Shown one piece after another: positions 50,920-63,097 of a DNA stretch of 64,000 nucleotides (position 1 is the stretch's first letter; every line of letters begins with the position of its first letter). The stretch is from Symbiodinium natans. Lineage: Eukaryota; Sar; Dinophyceae; Suessiales; Symbiodiniaceae. The stretch lies in assembly GCA_905221605.1 (NCBI GenBank), contig CAJNDS010002464.1, positions 148,501-212,500 on the forward strand, read 5' to 3'. Below the pieces are notes generated by a model. The model made no database searches. It had not been told where the DNA came from and was given only the letters and a program-made list of their open reading frames with translations. The position numbers were made by a program, and so were the translations under genes.

Positions 50920-53900
50920 GCACGTGCGCTACTGTCTCAATGAAATTACGTAATTGAGCACATATAGACTAGGAAGTAAAAACATTATATGTGTTTTGTT
51001 TAATGCTGGAGGGCTAGGTGCTGGGTGTTTTCGGGCTGTGGGTTGGCACGAATACCCATGAAATGAAACTCGGGCGGAGTGTTTTTGCTGTTTAGCTTGC
51101 CAGCGCCCCTCATCGATCCAAGTGTTATAGATAAATGAAGAACACAAGTTCGAAAAGACATAGGCAAGCAGACCACAAAACCACGAATTCGTTTTCAGAA
51201 TAGCAGTGTAGGATTTTTTGCTCGTGTCATGGATCCATGAGCAAACCGCATTTTAAATGTAGGCAAGCTGCACGCAAAGAAAACAAAGCAAAGCGAAAGC
51301 CAAAAACAACAATGCAAGTCCAAAAGACAAGATAAAATAGGACGTCGGATTATTCTGCATGTGCATCTTTAAAGTTTTTTGACAATATACATATACGAGC
51401 GTTTGATAGGAATGAAACAAACGCAACGAAAGAGACCCCAAAAGTCCCGGCTATGTCCCGGCTATTTTGTATAGTGTAGTGTAGTATAGAGTTTCTTGTA
51501 GTTTTAGCATTCGTGTTAGTACTGTTATTGGTCTTGGTCTTGGTGCTGGTACCTAGTCTGGCAACGGTAAAGTATTCGTGTAGTATCAGCATAGTACTCG
51601 TATGGTATCGAGGAAAAGTCACAGCGTCCTTGCAAGGGCCTTGCTTTCGGATCGCGCTAACACAAAATATAATGAACATGAGCAATGCCAGCACTGCTCA
51701 GAACGCTATTGATATGAATAGTAAACATGGTGATATTGTTATGCGTGTGTGGGCCACAGAACTGCCTACACCATGTGTTTGTATAAGTGGATTCATTACT
51801 TTATACCGTTGCCTGGTGACTAAATGGTTTTCTCATTGTTCTTTGCTTGCACAAGCAAAACTACTTAGTTCCTATTGATTTAATGTACGGTTGCCCAGTG
51901 ATTCAGTTCCTACGTATTGTGGGTCACAACGCTCCCTACACCATGTGCTTGTATAAAAATATGTACTTGGTTCTCGCAACACTCAATGATATCATATACA
52001 GTTTCCCAGTGATTTCTTGAGTTTTTCTACTATCCCTATGTGGCGTATGCCACAACATTCCCTACACCATGTGTTCGTAAATTTACCTGGTTCCACACCA
52101 CATACTGATTTAATATACGGTGGCCTAGTTATTTCATAGTCTTCTCACTGTTCCTATGTGGTGTCGGTCAACAAATGACCTACACCATGTGTTTGTGTGA
52201 CGAAATTTCCTTGGTTCCTACAACACTCATTAATGTCATAGAGAGCCCCCGAGTGATTTCTTGCTGTTATCACTATCGCTCTGCGGCGTGGGCCACAAAG
52301 TTCCCTGCACCACGTACTTCTAGAAAAATATGAGTTTACTTGGTTTCTGAAATCACTCATTGGTTTGCACTGTTGCCAGAAAGAGTCTCTAGAATACCAA
52401 AACCCAAAGTCTTCCAAAATAAGCCGAAAGGATCACCGGAAAAGCCCTGGAAGGCTTGTGCTAGAGTATTCCAGAATCGCTGAAGCGCGCAGCCGTAGAG
52501 TATCCTCGTAAAGTCCCTAGAGCGCACAAGACCAAACTATGCCCAAAGAGTCACTGGAGTACTAACCGCAAACCATCCTGCAGCTAAAATACAGCTCAAG
52601 AAGTAAACCTTTCTTCATGTTTATAGGAATGGTCCCAATACTACATATATCAGTAGCGTGATACTAGTATTATATTCAGCAATGTTCGGTATAGTAGGCG
52701 TATTAGCTTACTAGCATGATCAATAGCATAACTAAAAGTAAATGGTACAAGAAATTGCAGTTCCATTTACAACATTACCAAGCTTACTAGTGTCATAAAT
52801 TGTATTAGGCTTGCTAGCACTCATGTTACTCGCATTAATCATATTACTAATTGATCTCATATTATAATCTTATCGGACTAATCATGCCACAGGGGCTAAT
52901 GACGCTATCGTACTATTGTTAGTGACATTATTGAGTTTCCCAGTGGTGGGCTAAAAAACATTGCTCACAACACTGATGTTGCACCCTCTTTAGACCTGCC
53001 CCCCCCCCTTTCTTGTTCCTGTTTACACTGTCCACGGGATATATATGAATTTATTAGAGAGGAGTTAGGATAAGTTTACAGGGCAGCGATGCCCAGCAAT
53101 CCTTTATAAAGGCGCGGCACGTGGAATTTTCTTACGGCGCCCGGACGGTTTGCCTTTATTCAGGATCCCAACGCGCGCCCCCAAACCCAAACAGTCGGAG
53201 TGTCCTGAACAGCCCGGCCATTTTGACTTTATTCAGGAGGCCCCTACTAAAGAGTGTGGAACATTAATAGTACTCGCACTAGTCATATGGCTAATCTGAC
53301 AGATAGTGCAGTTTCGTAGTAGACTTGTCAAAAGACATATGCACTACCAGCAAGATTAGGATGATTAGGATTGTCGTGATGTTAGTGTTAATTAGCAATC
53401 CTGCCAACACACTGCAATGTTACTTGGTGATATTGAAGTCACGAACTGTCAAATTGGGAGCATAAGATGTGTCAAACTTATGCTTAGCACAAGTAATCCT
53501 CGACTTCGAATGTTCCGCACAACACGCCATGCTTTTTGCTTATATTGACAGCTCGCGCTAGGACTAGTACTTATATTGCGAACATTACCAATAGTACTCA
53601 CATAAGTCATAATATGTTCATAATGTTAGTTGTGCTTCCAACGCTAGGAACACCAGTAAGCATACTATTGCCATCGCATCAGCATTATAAAGATCACAAA
53701 CACTAATAAGTGAACAAGCCGCAGATGAAAACAAAGAAAGCTGCAGAAAACAAGTGCATTTAAGATATGCAACACCGGTGTGGAGGGTTGATCGTTTTGT
53801 TGCATCCAAACGGATAAATAAGTTAGATGTGCGACTTGTCTGAAACACAAGCATCAACAGTAATGGTATCCACAGACACAAGGCGAAGTTGACTCTCAAG

Positions 53901-54180
53901 TAGAACTTATGGTTCCTACAAAAGTATAAATATACACTTACATACTAAATTGTTTATATTCCGTATTTAAAGCGAAAAGAAAACCTCTATGCTAAATAAA
54001 CCCTAAAGGTTCCGGGCTCATATATATATATATATATGTTTTAGTTATTGATTTAAAGTAACTACTTAAATAATCGGTTCATGGTTTCACTATGTTTTAT
54101 TAGTTAAGTAATTTCCTAATCAACTAACTACTGAAATACTTAAGCACTGAATTAATTAGGTATATGGCAGCATCTGCACA
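50920..54180. other. Heptamer-free AT-rich unique DNA with weak repeats
   Basis: No telomere repeats at all. Between about 51760 and 52400 a unit of about 120 bases recurs five times (CCTACACCATGTGTTTGTAT..CCAGTGATTTC). I saw no strongly supported gene; AT-rich frames lack splice context. Confidence 0.5.
53618..53899 (-). CDS. Doubtful hydrophobic open frame
   Basis: 93 codons, ATG-initiated, with two hydrophobic segments (LCLWIPLLLMLVF near the N-terminus and MAIVCLLVFLAL near the C-terminus). Local AT-rich DNA gives little codon bias. It could be chance. Confidence 0.25.
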   Translation of the reverse strand: MRVNFALCLWIPLLLMLVFQTSRTSNLFIRLDATKRSTLHTGVAYLKCTCFLQLSLFSSAACSLISVCDLYNADAMAIVCLLVFLALEAQLTL

Positions 54181-54714
54181 GGTATGCATATCTGCAGGTT
54201 CGCCAGAGCTCCGCCCAGACCCAACCCTAAAAAACCTAGCCAAAACCCTGAAACCCTAAACCCCAAACGCCTAAGCCCTAAACCCTAAACCCTAAACCCC
54301 CAACACCCTCAACTCTAAAGCCGAAAACCCCAAAAAACCCGCACCACAGTGGGGAGGAGGAGGCCCGAAACCCTAAACCCTAAACCCTAAACCCTAAACC
54401 CTAAACCCTAAACCCTAAACCCTAAACCCTAAACCCCAAGCCCTTTTCAGATGGGTTCAAAGGCCAGCCTCACGCGCGGCAGGCCAAGCGTAAAGCGGGG
54501 CGAAGCGCGGCCATCGAGAAAATCAGGCCCCCTCGTCTTGGCTCAGGGGGTCTGGGATCGAGGTGTTTAGGGTTTGGGGTTTAGGGTTTAGGGTTTAATT
54601 AGGGGGAGGATACCTAAACCCTATAAACCCTAAACCCTAAACCCCAAACCCTAAACCCTAAACCCTAAACCGTTTAGGGATGGCTTACAGGGTTCCAGGC
54701 CTTACAGGGTTTAG

Positions 54715-54822
54715 GGACATGACGGACTGTCGGAGGCAAGACCAGAAGGAGGAGAAGGAGCTGGAAGCTCTGAAAAAGGAGGCCGCGAACTTGGGAGAGA
54801 TTCAAGATTTCAAGAAGTCAAG
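54715..54822 (+). CDS. Exon of basic coiled-coil protein, both splice sites in heptamers
   Basis: TTTAG acceptor and GTTTAG donor flank 108 bases reading DMTDCRRQDQKEEKELEALK, then KEAANLGEIQDFKKSR. All three minus frames contain stops, so strand is certain. Highly charged, coiled-coil-like. First recognised exon of the plus-strand series up to 60667. Confidence 0.65.
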
Positions 54823-54928
54823 GTTTAGGGTTTAGGGTTTAGGGTTTAGGGTTTAGGGTTTAGGGTTTAGGGTTTAGGGTTTAGGGTTTAGGGTTTAGGG
54901 TTTAGGGTTTAGGGTTTAGGGTTTAGGG
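54818..54928 (+). repeat. Telomere-like array forming an intron start
   Basis: About 15 pure TTTAGGG units; the first provides the GTTTAG donor of exon 54715-54822. Confidence 0.95.
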
Positions 54929-55627
54929 CTTCAAGATTTCAGGGCTTCAAGGTTTAGGGCTTAGGGTTTTGGACTTTGGGGTTCCAACAGTTCGAAGTTT
55001 AGTGTTTATTTAGGCTCAAAAAAAAACCAAGCCCAAGACCACAACAACAAATCCTTGAACCCAAACCCTGGGACCGAGAACTCTGAGTCCGGGGGGGGGG
55101 GGTCGAGGGGTGGTTAGGGTGAGCTTAATGAACCCTGAAGCAAATGTTGGGGGTTTGGGGATTAGGGTTTGGGGTGTACCTAAACAGCAATTACAAACTT
55201 TCGCCTTAAATCCAGGATATGAGAAATTCCTTTCAGCCCGAGTATACCCTGATGAGGTACATTTATCCTTCGGGTAGCAACTCGTCCTGAAAATGTCTCG
55301 AAAACCTCACGCGGGCTAATGTTTTCAGCATGCACCGGGAACAAGGAGGAACAGCGGCAGGGGACAAGACGCTTTTTTTACCCGAAAACCATCCCCGCAA
55401 CCAAACCCGCTAGGGGGTTTAGGGTTTAGGGTTCAGGGTTTAGGGTTTACGGTTTAGGGTTTAGGGTTTAGGGTCTCGTTATCCAAAACCCCGGGGGATT
55501 TTAAATACCAGGGGTATACGGGCTTAAAGGGTTCAAGGGCTGGACAATAAACCCTAAACCCCTAAACCCCAAAACACCCTAAACCCCCAAACCCCAAGCC
55601 CTAAACCCTAGCTGGTCAAGGGCTGAG

Positions 55628-58600
55628 GGTTCAAGGGCGGTACCCCGAGGATCCGGCTGCCTACGAACAGCTCGTCAAGGCCTGCGGGCCTGCTGTGGGT
55701 GTAGGGTTTAGGGTTTAGGGTTTAGGGTTTAGGGTTTAGGGTTTAGGGTTTAGGGTTTAGGGTTTGTTTAGGGTTTAGGGTTTAGGGTTTAGGGTTTAGG
55801 GTTTAGGGTTTAGGGTTTAGGGTTTAGACTCTTGGGAACTTGCTGCGGGCTGATTCGGAGGATTATTCGAAATTCCTGAGGGCCCCATTCCCGATGTAAC
55901 CCTCTCTAGCCCGTGGAAGCCGTTGTTTTTTTACAGCCCCTCCTCTCCTCTCCCGCATTCCAACCCAGTCAGGATCGTTGAGGGTTAGGGTTAAGGGTTT
56001 AGGAAAGGGTTGGGGTTTCGGGAACAGTTTTGATGTGTTTGGGGCTTCGGGCTTTAGGGTTTCGATGATTTAGGGTTTTGGATGTAGGGTATAGTGTTTA
56101 GATGATATCGAGTTTAGGGTCTAGGGTGTAGGGTTTAGATGACTTCGGGCTTATGGTTTAGGGTTCAGGATTTAGATGATCTAGGGTTTAGGGCCTAGGC
56201 TTCCTCCGTGCCAGGAGCGCGAAGAAGCGAAACGTAGCTATGAGGCCTGCACCGGAGTTTTGCAGGGGAGAAGGGCTTGGGGTTTAGGGTTTAGGGTTTA
56301 GGGTTTAGGGTTTAGGGCTTGACCTCAAAAACCCTAAGCCCTACCAGACCGAAAGAAAGTTAGGGAGGGCGGAAAACCACCTATTCCTGCTAGGGTTTGG
56401 GGTTTAGGGTTTAGGGTTTAAGGTCTAGGGTCTAGGGTCTAGGGTTTTGGTCTAAACTCAGTTTAACGGCAATTGGTTCTCATGACCTTGTGTATGACCT
56501 GCAACGACCTCGAGCATGCCCTTTGGCCTCCATGAAGACCCCAAAACCTAGTTAGGGTTTAGGGTTTAGGGTTTAGGGTTTAGGGTTTAGGGTTTAGGGT
56601 TTAGGGTTTAGGGTTTAGGGTTTAGGGTTTAGGGTTGCCCAGAGAACTCTAAACGCTATTCCAAATCAGCAACTCCTTGAGGTTTGGGGGCTTAAGGGCC
56701 TAGGGCCCATAGAACTCTAAACGTTATTCCAAATCAGCAATCCTAAACCCTAAGCCCTAAGCCCCAGAGACGTCTGGGCTCTGAAGCTTTTACATTGGGG
56801 CTTGGCGTTCAGAATGCTTCTTTAGGCTCGATCCTCTAAACCCCCTAAGAGCCCTTCAAACCCCAAACCTTCAAACCCGCAACCCTAAACCATCAGCCCT
56901 AAACCCTACAAACCCCGACGTCAAGGCTCGGGCACTTAAGTTCAGAGACATGTAGGAGGGGACCCAACTAGGGTTTGGGGTTTGAGGGTTTCCCGAAATG
57001 CAAACCCAAACCAACCCAATAGCCTTAACTTGGTAGCCCGGTGGTGCCCTTTTCCCTTTCGGGTTCAAAGTTCTCTGATGAAGTAACCAACCCCAAAACG
57101 GGTACACCCAGCATAATACAGCTACTGGGCTACCAAGTATAGCCCTGAACCCTAAACCCTATAAACCCTATAAACCCTAGAAAGCCTATAAACCCTTTAA
57201 ACCCCATAAACCCTATAAACCCTATGAACCCTATAAACCCTAACCCAAGAGCCCTAAACCCTAAATCCTAAACCCTAAACCCTAAACCCTAAGCCCTAAG
57301 CTCTAAACCCAAGTTAAAGAGCCAGGAGCTGAAGAAGCGGAAACGGCTCATGGCCGCCGCCGAGGCGCAAGAGAGCTCACGGAGGGTTCTGGGGGTTCTT
57401 AGTAGTTTAGGGTTTAGGGTTTAGGGTTTAGGGTTTAGGGTTTAGGGTTTAGGGTTTAGGGTAACCTCCACGTACGGGTTCTGGTGTTTGGGGGTTTATA
57501 GGGTCTGGGCGGCCAAAAACCCTGGTTGGGGGTTTAGGTTTCGGGTTTGGGTTCAGGGGCCATACCGGTGCCATGCCGGCAATATCTTGTAGTTAAAGAG
57601 TTTTCCTGACATCATACTCGGATCCCTGTCGTAGTTTGCGATAGGTTCCTGAGTTACGGGGCATTCTTGGCTTGGCTTTCTTCTGGCTGGCTCGTAGGAC
57701 TTTAACTTTTTGGTTTTTGTAGAAACTATACAATAAGGAGCCTAAACGTTAAACTTCTTAGGGGGGGGCATCAGAAGTCAGCCAAGTTGGGTTCTCTGGG
57801 TTCTGGGTACCAACGTGGCTATGGTGGAGGGTCCAGGTTGGGTGGTCAGGCTTCGAGCTTAGGAATTTTAGGGGGGGGTTTAGGGTTTAGGGTTCGGGTT
57901 TAGGGTTTAGGGTTTAGGGTTTAGGGTTTAGGGTTTAGGGTTTAGGGTTTAGGGTTTAGGGTTTAGGGTTTAGGGTTTAGGGTTTAGGGTTTAGGGTTAG
58001 GGATTGCTTAAGGTGGCAGGGTCCAGGGGCCTTAGTGTGGGGGGGAGGTTTAGCGTTTAGGTGGGGCTTCGAGGGATACAACCCTAAACCCTAAACCATA
58101 AACGTAAAGGGCTTGGGGGACACGTCCCCGCTCCAGGGCTGGCGAACGCCCTCCATAGTCCTGAGCTGACAAAAAGTGGGCCATTAGGTGGGCTACTAGG
58201 TCTACTGGGTTTAGGTTTTGGGGTTTAGGGTTTGGGGTTTCGGGGTTAGGGCTTAGGGTTTAGGGGCATTATAGGGTTTAATGGCCCATCCCTATATCGC
58301 AAATGCTGAAAGAAGCAGCTTTCACGAAGCCCGACAGCTCCTGAGCCCCAAACCCAAAGCACCTTAACTGGGTACTTCTCCAAGTTTCAGTTCCTATGTC
58401 TTTTTTAGGGTTTAGGGTTTAGGGTTTAGGGTTTAGGGTTTAGGGTTTAGGGTCTTTTCTTCTTTTGGGAGGGACCTTAGCTTCAGGGTGCCATGGGGTT
58501 TAGGGTTTAGGGCTTGAAGCCGAATCACAGAACAGGCTGGCGGCGTCCGGGCGCTTCGTCGAGTAAGCCCCAAGCTCCATAGGTTTTGGGTTTTAGGGTT

Positions 58601-60667
58601 TCCCTAAACCCTAAACCCTAAACCCTAAACCCTAAACCCCCCTCCTTCAGGAGCGCGAGCGCCGAGAGAAGATGGGCCTTTCGGCTACCGAGGCCCTGGG
58701 CGGCAGCGCGGTTGAGGGTTTTGGGTTTAGGGTTCGGGTGTTTATGGGGCGGGGTGGGGGGGGGTTAGGGTCTTAGGGTTTTAGGCTTTAGGGCCCTAGC
58801 TCCCCCTCTCCCCCCTGCCCCCAACCCAAACCATTCCCAAACCTCCAAACCCTAAACCCTCAACCCTCAACCCTACAGACAAAAACACCCAACAAAACAA
58901 CCGCCCGGAAAGCCTAAATCCCTACACCCACAAAAAACAACACCCTAAACTCTTAACCCTACACACCTTGACCCCAAGAAAAGCCCAAATTTGAAACCGA
59001 TAAGCCCCCTATAAACCCAAACCCCACTCCCCACAACCCCAAAACCCTTTTTTCTGCCCCCAAACCCCTTAACCCCCCCCCCCCCCCCCCAACAAAAAAA
59101 AACAAAACGCCAAAACAACCAAACCCCGGCCCCTAACACCCAACATGTTTAAACCCTGAACCCTGAACCCTGAACCCTGAACCCTGAACCCTGAACCCTG
59201 AACCTCCCTAGGCAGACAGCGAGGAGGAGAAGAAGCGAAAGAGGAGCTCAGGGGGTTTAGGATTCAGGGTTTAGGGTTTAGGGTTTAGGTAGGGTTTTTT
59301 TAAGGTTTTTGGTTGGTTTGGGGCTTTAAGGTTTAGGGTTTAGGAGTTGGTCTAGGAGTTTAGTGTTTTGTTCTTTTTTCCAAGAGGTTCTAGTAGGGTT
59401 TTTTGGGGTTTGTGAGGTTTATCGGGTTTAGGGCTTCGGGCTGCGCAGTGTCATTTGTTGTGGGCTTTGTAGGGTTGTTTAAGGGTTTAGGGTTTAGGCT
59501 TCAAGGGCTTGGTGACCCAGTGGTACCCTTTTCCCTTTTTTTCGGTTCAAGGTTCCCTAACCCTAAACCCTAAACTCTCTACCCTAAACCCCAACAGGGT
59601 GCCCACATTGTAATCTTGCTACTGAGCTCGTATAGGGTTTGCAGGGTTTTGTGCTCAAGGGTTCAGCATGGTTTATCGGGCTAAGCCCTCCAACCCTGAA
59701 ACCCCAAACAACCCCAAAGGCCCTAAACCCTAAAAGCCCCAAAGCCCTAAAAGCCCTCAAACCTTCAGCCTTTGGGATGTTCTCCCTTATACTAACTGTC
59801 CTTCACATTGATTCTAGTCCCCACCCTATGACAACCCCGTTTAAGGATTGCTAGGATAAGGGGGAACATCCCCACCTGCAACCCAACAAGCCTAAAGCCT
59901 AAACCCTAATCCCACAACGCTCAACCCTCAACCCTCAACCCTCAACCCTAAACCCTAAACCCTAAACCTAAACCCTAAACCCTAAACCCTAAACCCTAAA
60001 CCCTAAACCCTAAACCCTAAACCCTAAACCCTAAACCCTAAACCCTAAACCCTAAACCCTAAACCCTAAACCTAACCCTAAACCCGGAAACCCTAAAGGC
60101 TCCTAAATGCCTTTGGAGGATGGAAGAGAGGCTAGAGATTCTCCGCGAAGCCAAGAAGAAGGAGCGAGGCGGCTGTTTCTAAGGTTGGAACCGTGGGCCC
60201 TTCTATAACCCTTACATGCACTATATGTATATATATATATATATACATATGCATATATGAATTCCTGTTAGGGTTTAGGGTTTCGGGTTTAGGGTTTAGG
60301 GTTTAGGGTTATAATGCCTGAAGCTAAACCTCACCCCCCCCTTCCCACCCAAATCTTCCTGAGATACCTGAAGTCCTGAACTCTGAACTCTCAACCCGGT
60401 AACCTCCAATTCCTGCATCGCAAACCCTTCAAACCTTAGATGCAGTTTATGAGGTTCATTGGGTTTCATAGGGCTCATTGTGCTCATTGGGCTCATAGGG
60501 TTCATAGAGTTCAGGGCTTTTGGGCCTTTAGGGTCTATAGGGTTCAGGGCTTTAGAGTTTATAGGGCTTTCGGACTCCAAGCCCTGTTGCAGTGAACTGG
60601 CTCCCCTACGCGCTCGGCGGCCTCTTCGTTCCCCGGCTGCACGCAGCTCCCAGGAACTTCGGCTTCT
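55628..60667 (+). CDS. Candidate gene body: small exons of a charged coiled-coil protein
   Basis: Proposed exons: 55628-55694 (RYPEDPAAYEQLVKACGPA), 56215-56256 (EREEAKRSYEACTG), 57326-57385 (ELKKRKRLMAAAEAQESSRR), 58651-58710 (ERERREKMGLSATEALGGSA; acceptor CCCCCTCCTTCAG), 59212-59254 (ADSEEEKKRKRSSG; donor GTTTAG), 60119-60174 (MEERLEILREAKKKERGG) and 60593-60667 (NWLPYALGGLFVPRLHAAPR, NFGF, TAG). With exon 54715-54822, phase is consistent through the 58651 exon and again for the last pair; the 59212 exon does not fit cleanly. Basic and Glu-rich, nuclear or cytoskeletal type composition; no family recognised. Confidence 0.55.
55705..55828 (+). repeat. Telomere-like array
   Basis: About 17 TTTAGGG units with one GTTTAGGGTTTGTTTAGGG disturbance. 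Confidence 0.95.
57140..57250 (-). repeat. CCCTATAAA variant block
   Basis: Around ten units of the nonamer CCCTATAAA (or CCCTTTAAA), a heptamer with two added bases, next to normal CCCTAAA units. Confidence 0.85.
57887..58003 (+). repeat. Telomere-like array
   Basis: About 16 TTTAGGG units. Confidence 0.95.
59151..59202 (-). repeat. CCCTGAA variant block
   Basis: Seven consecutive CCCTGAA units, ending just before the acceptor CCTCCCTAG of the exon at 59212. Confidence 0.9.
59771..59872. mobile_element. Complete family A element
   Basis: TTTGGGATGTTCTCCCTTAT..ACTAACTGTCCTTCACATTG and inverse CCGTTTAAGGATTGCTAGGA..TAAGGGGGAACATCCCC. About 100 bp. Confidence 0.65.
59930..60080 (-). repeat. 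Telomere-like array, C-rich strand on top
   Basis: About 20 CCCTAAA units, two with CCTAAA or CCCTAACC changes. Confidence 0.95.
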
Positions 60668-61782
60668 AGGGTTTAGGGTTCAGGGTTCAGGGTTTAGGGT
60701 TTAGGGTTTAGGGTTTAGGGTTTAGGGCTCCCTGAACTAATAGGTCCCTCTGCTCGGCCCCGCAGGTGCCAAGGGCTTTGGGGATGTTTAGGATTTCATG
60801 GTTGAGGGGCTACCTAAACCGAGCTTGAGGATTCAGAGCTCAGGCTGAACGTGCAGCAGCCCACTAACCCAAGTAAGCCCAGTATGATGTCGAATAAACT
60901 TAGTAACCTCAATGATCCAACATCCAGAGCTCCAGGCCCAGTAGCCCAAAGGCTCCGCAGCTTACTGTCGAGGAGGGGGGGGTTATGGTTTAGGGTTTAG
61001 GATTCATGGTTTAGGATTTAGGTCTTATGCTTAGGGTTTAGGGGTTTAGGGTTTGGTGTTTAAGGGCCCCGGAGGCCTTCAGCCTAGTTTCGAGTTCGCT
61101 GAAAGCCCCTGGCCATCGACATTAAAACCGAGCAACAGGGGCCTTCACCTGACATAGAGACACACACACACACCCACTGCACGCGCGCCGGGGCGTGCTC
61201 ACACGCACAAACACAAAGGTCTAGGAATTCTGGTTCAGTGAACGAGCCATTTGAGGTTATGATAGCCACTAAGGTTTTTGGGGTGACTACGAGTATTTGG
61301 GTTATCAAGGGATTAAAGGACCGTTGCCTTAGGGGCTACATTGGGCTACTTAGGTATATAAGGACTATATGAAGTGTGTGTACGTGTGTGTATATATATA
61401 TATGTATATATGTATGTATGTAGGGGTTATATAGGGAATGAGATTTAGGGTCCCTCGTAGCGGTCCCTCCTTATATTACCCCTTAAAGATAAACGATGCT
61501 GTTACAGGTGGGTGTGGGGGCGTCCTTTTGGGTTTAGGGTTTAGGGTTTAGGGTTTAAGGGTACTAGCAATGCAAAACTCTACTTCGCATGTTCGGGTGT
61601 AGGGCTTTAGTCCCGGATTAAGGTCGCATACATCTTCTTCAACGTCCTCAATGTGTTTGGCAGCGGCCCCGGACCCCAAACCCTAAACCCCAAACCCTAA
61701 ACCCTAAACCCTAAACCCCAAACCCTAAACCCTAAACCCTAAACCCTAAACCCTGGGATGTGGGGCTCAGGGTTTGGGGGAG

Positions 61783-61901
61783 GTTTTCGGATTCTTGCGA
61801 TCTTGGCCATGGTGGGTGGACCCTACAAAATCAGAGACCTTCTCGGGCTCGGCTACAGGAATGGGTTTTGGCAAAAAATGCAGCAGGTTGTTGGAAAAAA
61901 G
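61783..61901 (+). CDS. Candidate exon with membrane segment
   Basis: 119 bases ending at a strong GTAAGG donor. Reads FRILAILAMVGGPYKIRDLL, then GLGYRNGFWQKMQQVVGKK. A hydrophobic start followed by a basic/aromatic stretch suggests the end of a membrane helix and a cytosolic tail. No family recognised. Probably the same gene as the acidic tail at 62480-62525. Confidence 0.5.
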
Positions 61902-62159
61902 GTAAGGTTATGTATATGTATACATATATATACATATATATATATATAGATATTTTTCATCTGAACCCAAAGTACTTTTTTTAAGTAAAGTGGCGCCTTG
62001 GCATTATGGCCGAACATGGGAGACTTCTTCTTTCATGCACCTTTCTCACCAACATTAGAAAGGAGGCAGCTCTCGTCCCTGGAAACCCGGATAGATTGTC
62101 CAGCCAGGGTGTGGCAAGCTTGGCATTGCCAAGGTTACAAAACCAAGGTTGATAAGGGG

Positions 62160-62318
62160 TGGGGGGGGGGGGGGGGTGGGGGGTAGGGGGTGGGGGGGGG
62201 GGGTAGGGGGGGGTGGGGTGGGTGCGGGGGGGCGGGGGGGTGGGGGGGGGTGGGGGGGTGAGGGGTGGGGGGTGAGGGGAGGGGGGGGGGGGGGGTGGGG
62301 GGGAGTGGGTGGGGGTTT
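62160..62318. repeat. G-rich tract
   Basis: G runs separated by single T or A bases. Pro/Gly-only frames are artefacts. Confidence 0.9.
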
Positions 62319-62479
62319 TGGACATTGCAGACCACAGCAAGAATAACGGCCTCGCACCCCTTCCACCCACAACACCCCAACATCCAGAAATTAATTCTTC
62401 ATCTGGGTGTTTTGAGTGGTTTAGGGTTTAGGGCTTAGGGTTTAGGGTTTAGGCTAGACCCTAAAGTGCAAGCAGGGGG

Positions 62480-62525
62480 CAAGTCGAAGAAGACCGACGA
62501 CGATGACGACGACAAAGATGATTAG
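62480..62525 (+). CDS. Candidate terminal exon, Lys then Asp-rich tail
   Basis: Reads GKSKKTDDDDDDDKDD, then TAG, after a GTGCAAGCAG acceptor. Charged tails of this kind end many ER or chaperone proteins, but that is only a general resemblance. The minus-strand reading is Val/Arg-biased and unlikely. Confidence 0.5.
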
Positions 62526-62579
62526 TGAGCCTGGACTCAGGATGGGCTAAACCCTAAACCCTAAACCCTAAACCCTAAA

Positions 62580-62622
62580 CCCTAGACCCTAGACCCTAGA
62601 CCCTAGACCCTAGACCCTAAAC
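62580..62622 (-). repeat. CCCTAGA variant block
   Basis: Six CCCTAGA units embedded in pure CCCTAAA units (62550-62650). The change creates an AG in every unit on the C-strand. Confidence 0.9.
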
Positions 62623-62721
62623 CCTAAACCCTAAACCCTAAACCCTAACCCTAAACCCTAAGCTCTAAGCCCGAACTAGCAGCTTGAATTCTAAGCCATA
62701 CATCCGCTTCTGCGCTTTCAG

Positions 62722-62807
62722 CGTGCTCAATTTCGCGAGAAGAAGTCAGAGAGACAATGGAGAGTCAAAGCGAGGCCCTTGGACCCTGATGCGAACCCTA
62801 TGCTTGG
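62722..62807 (+). CDS. Candidate exon, basic
   Basis: Acceptor CGCTTCTGCGCTTTCAG, then RAQFREKKSERQWRVKARPL, then DPDANPM to GTTTAG. The acceptor has a good pyrimidine tract. Confidence 0.5.
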
Positions 62808-63097
62808 GTTTAGGTTTACGGTTTGGAGCTGAATTAGAAATCGGCATGCCCTGTTCTAGAACCCCTGTAACCGTTATTCGTTGATTTGTTTCCGCATATA
62901 TACGTATCCCTCACTTCTTTTTTGGTTCAAGGCTTGAGAAACCCGCACCCTGCACCCTACAGCCTACTGTCAACCACCCTGAAGCCCTCAACCCCTCAAA
63001 CCCTCAAACCCTGAAATCATAAATCAAGGGTTCAGGGTTTAGGGTTTGGGGTTTCGGGTTTAGGGTTTAGGGTTTAACCCTGACACCCAAACCCTAG

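Noticed and set aside
62149-62383. Pro/His-rich and Gly-rich proteins
   Set aside because: Translation of a G-run tract.
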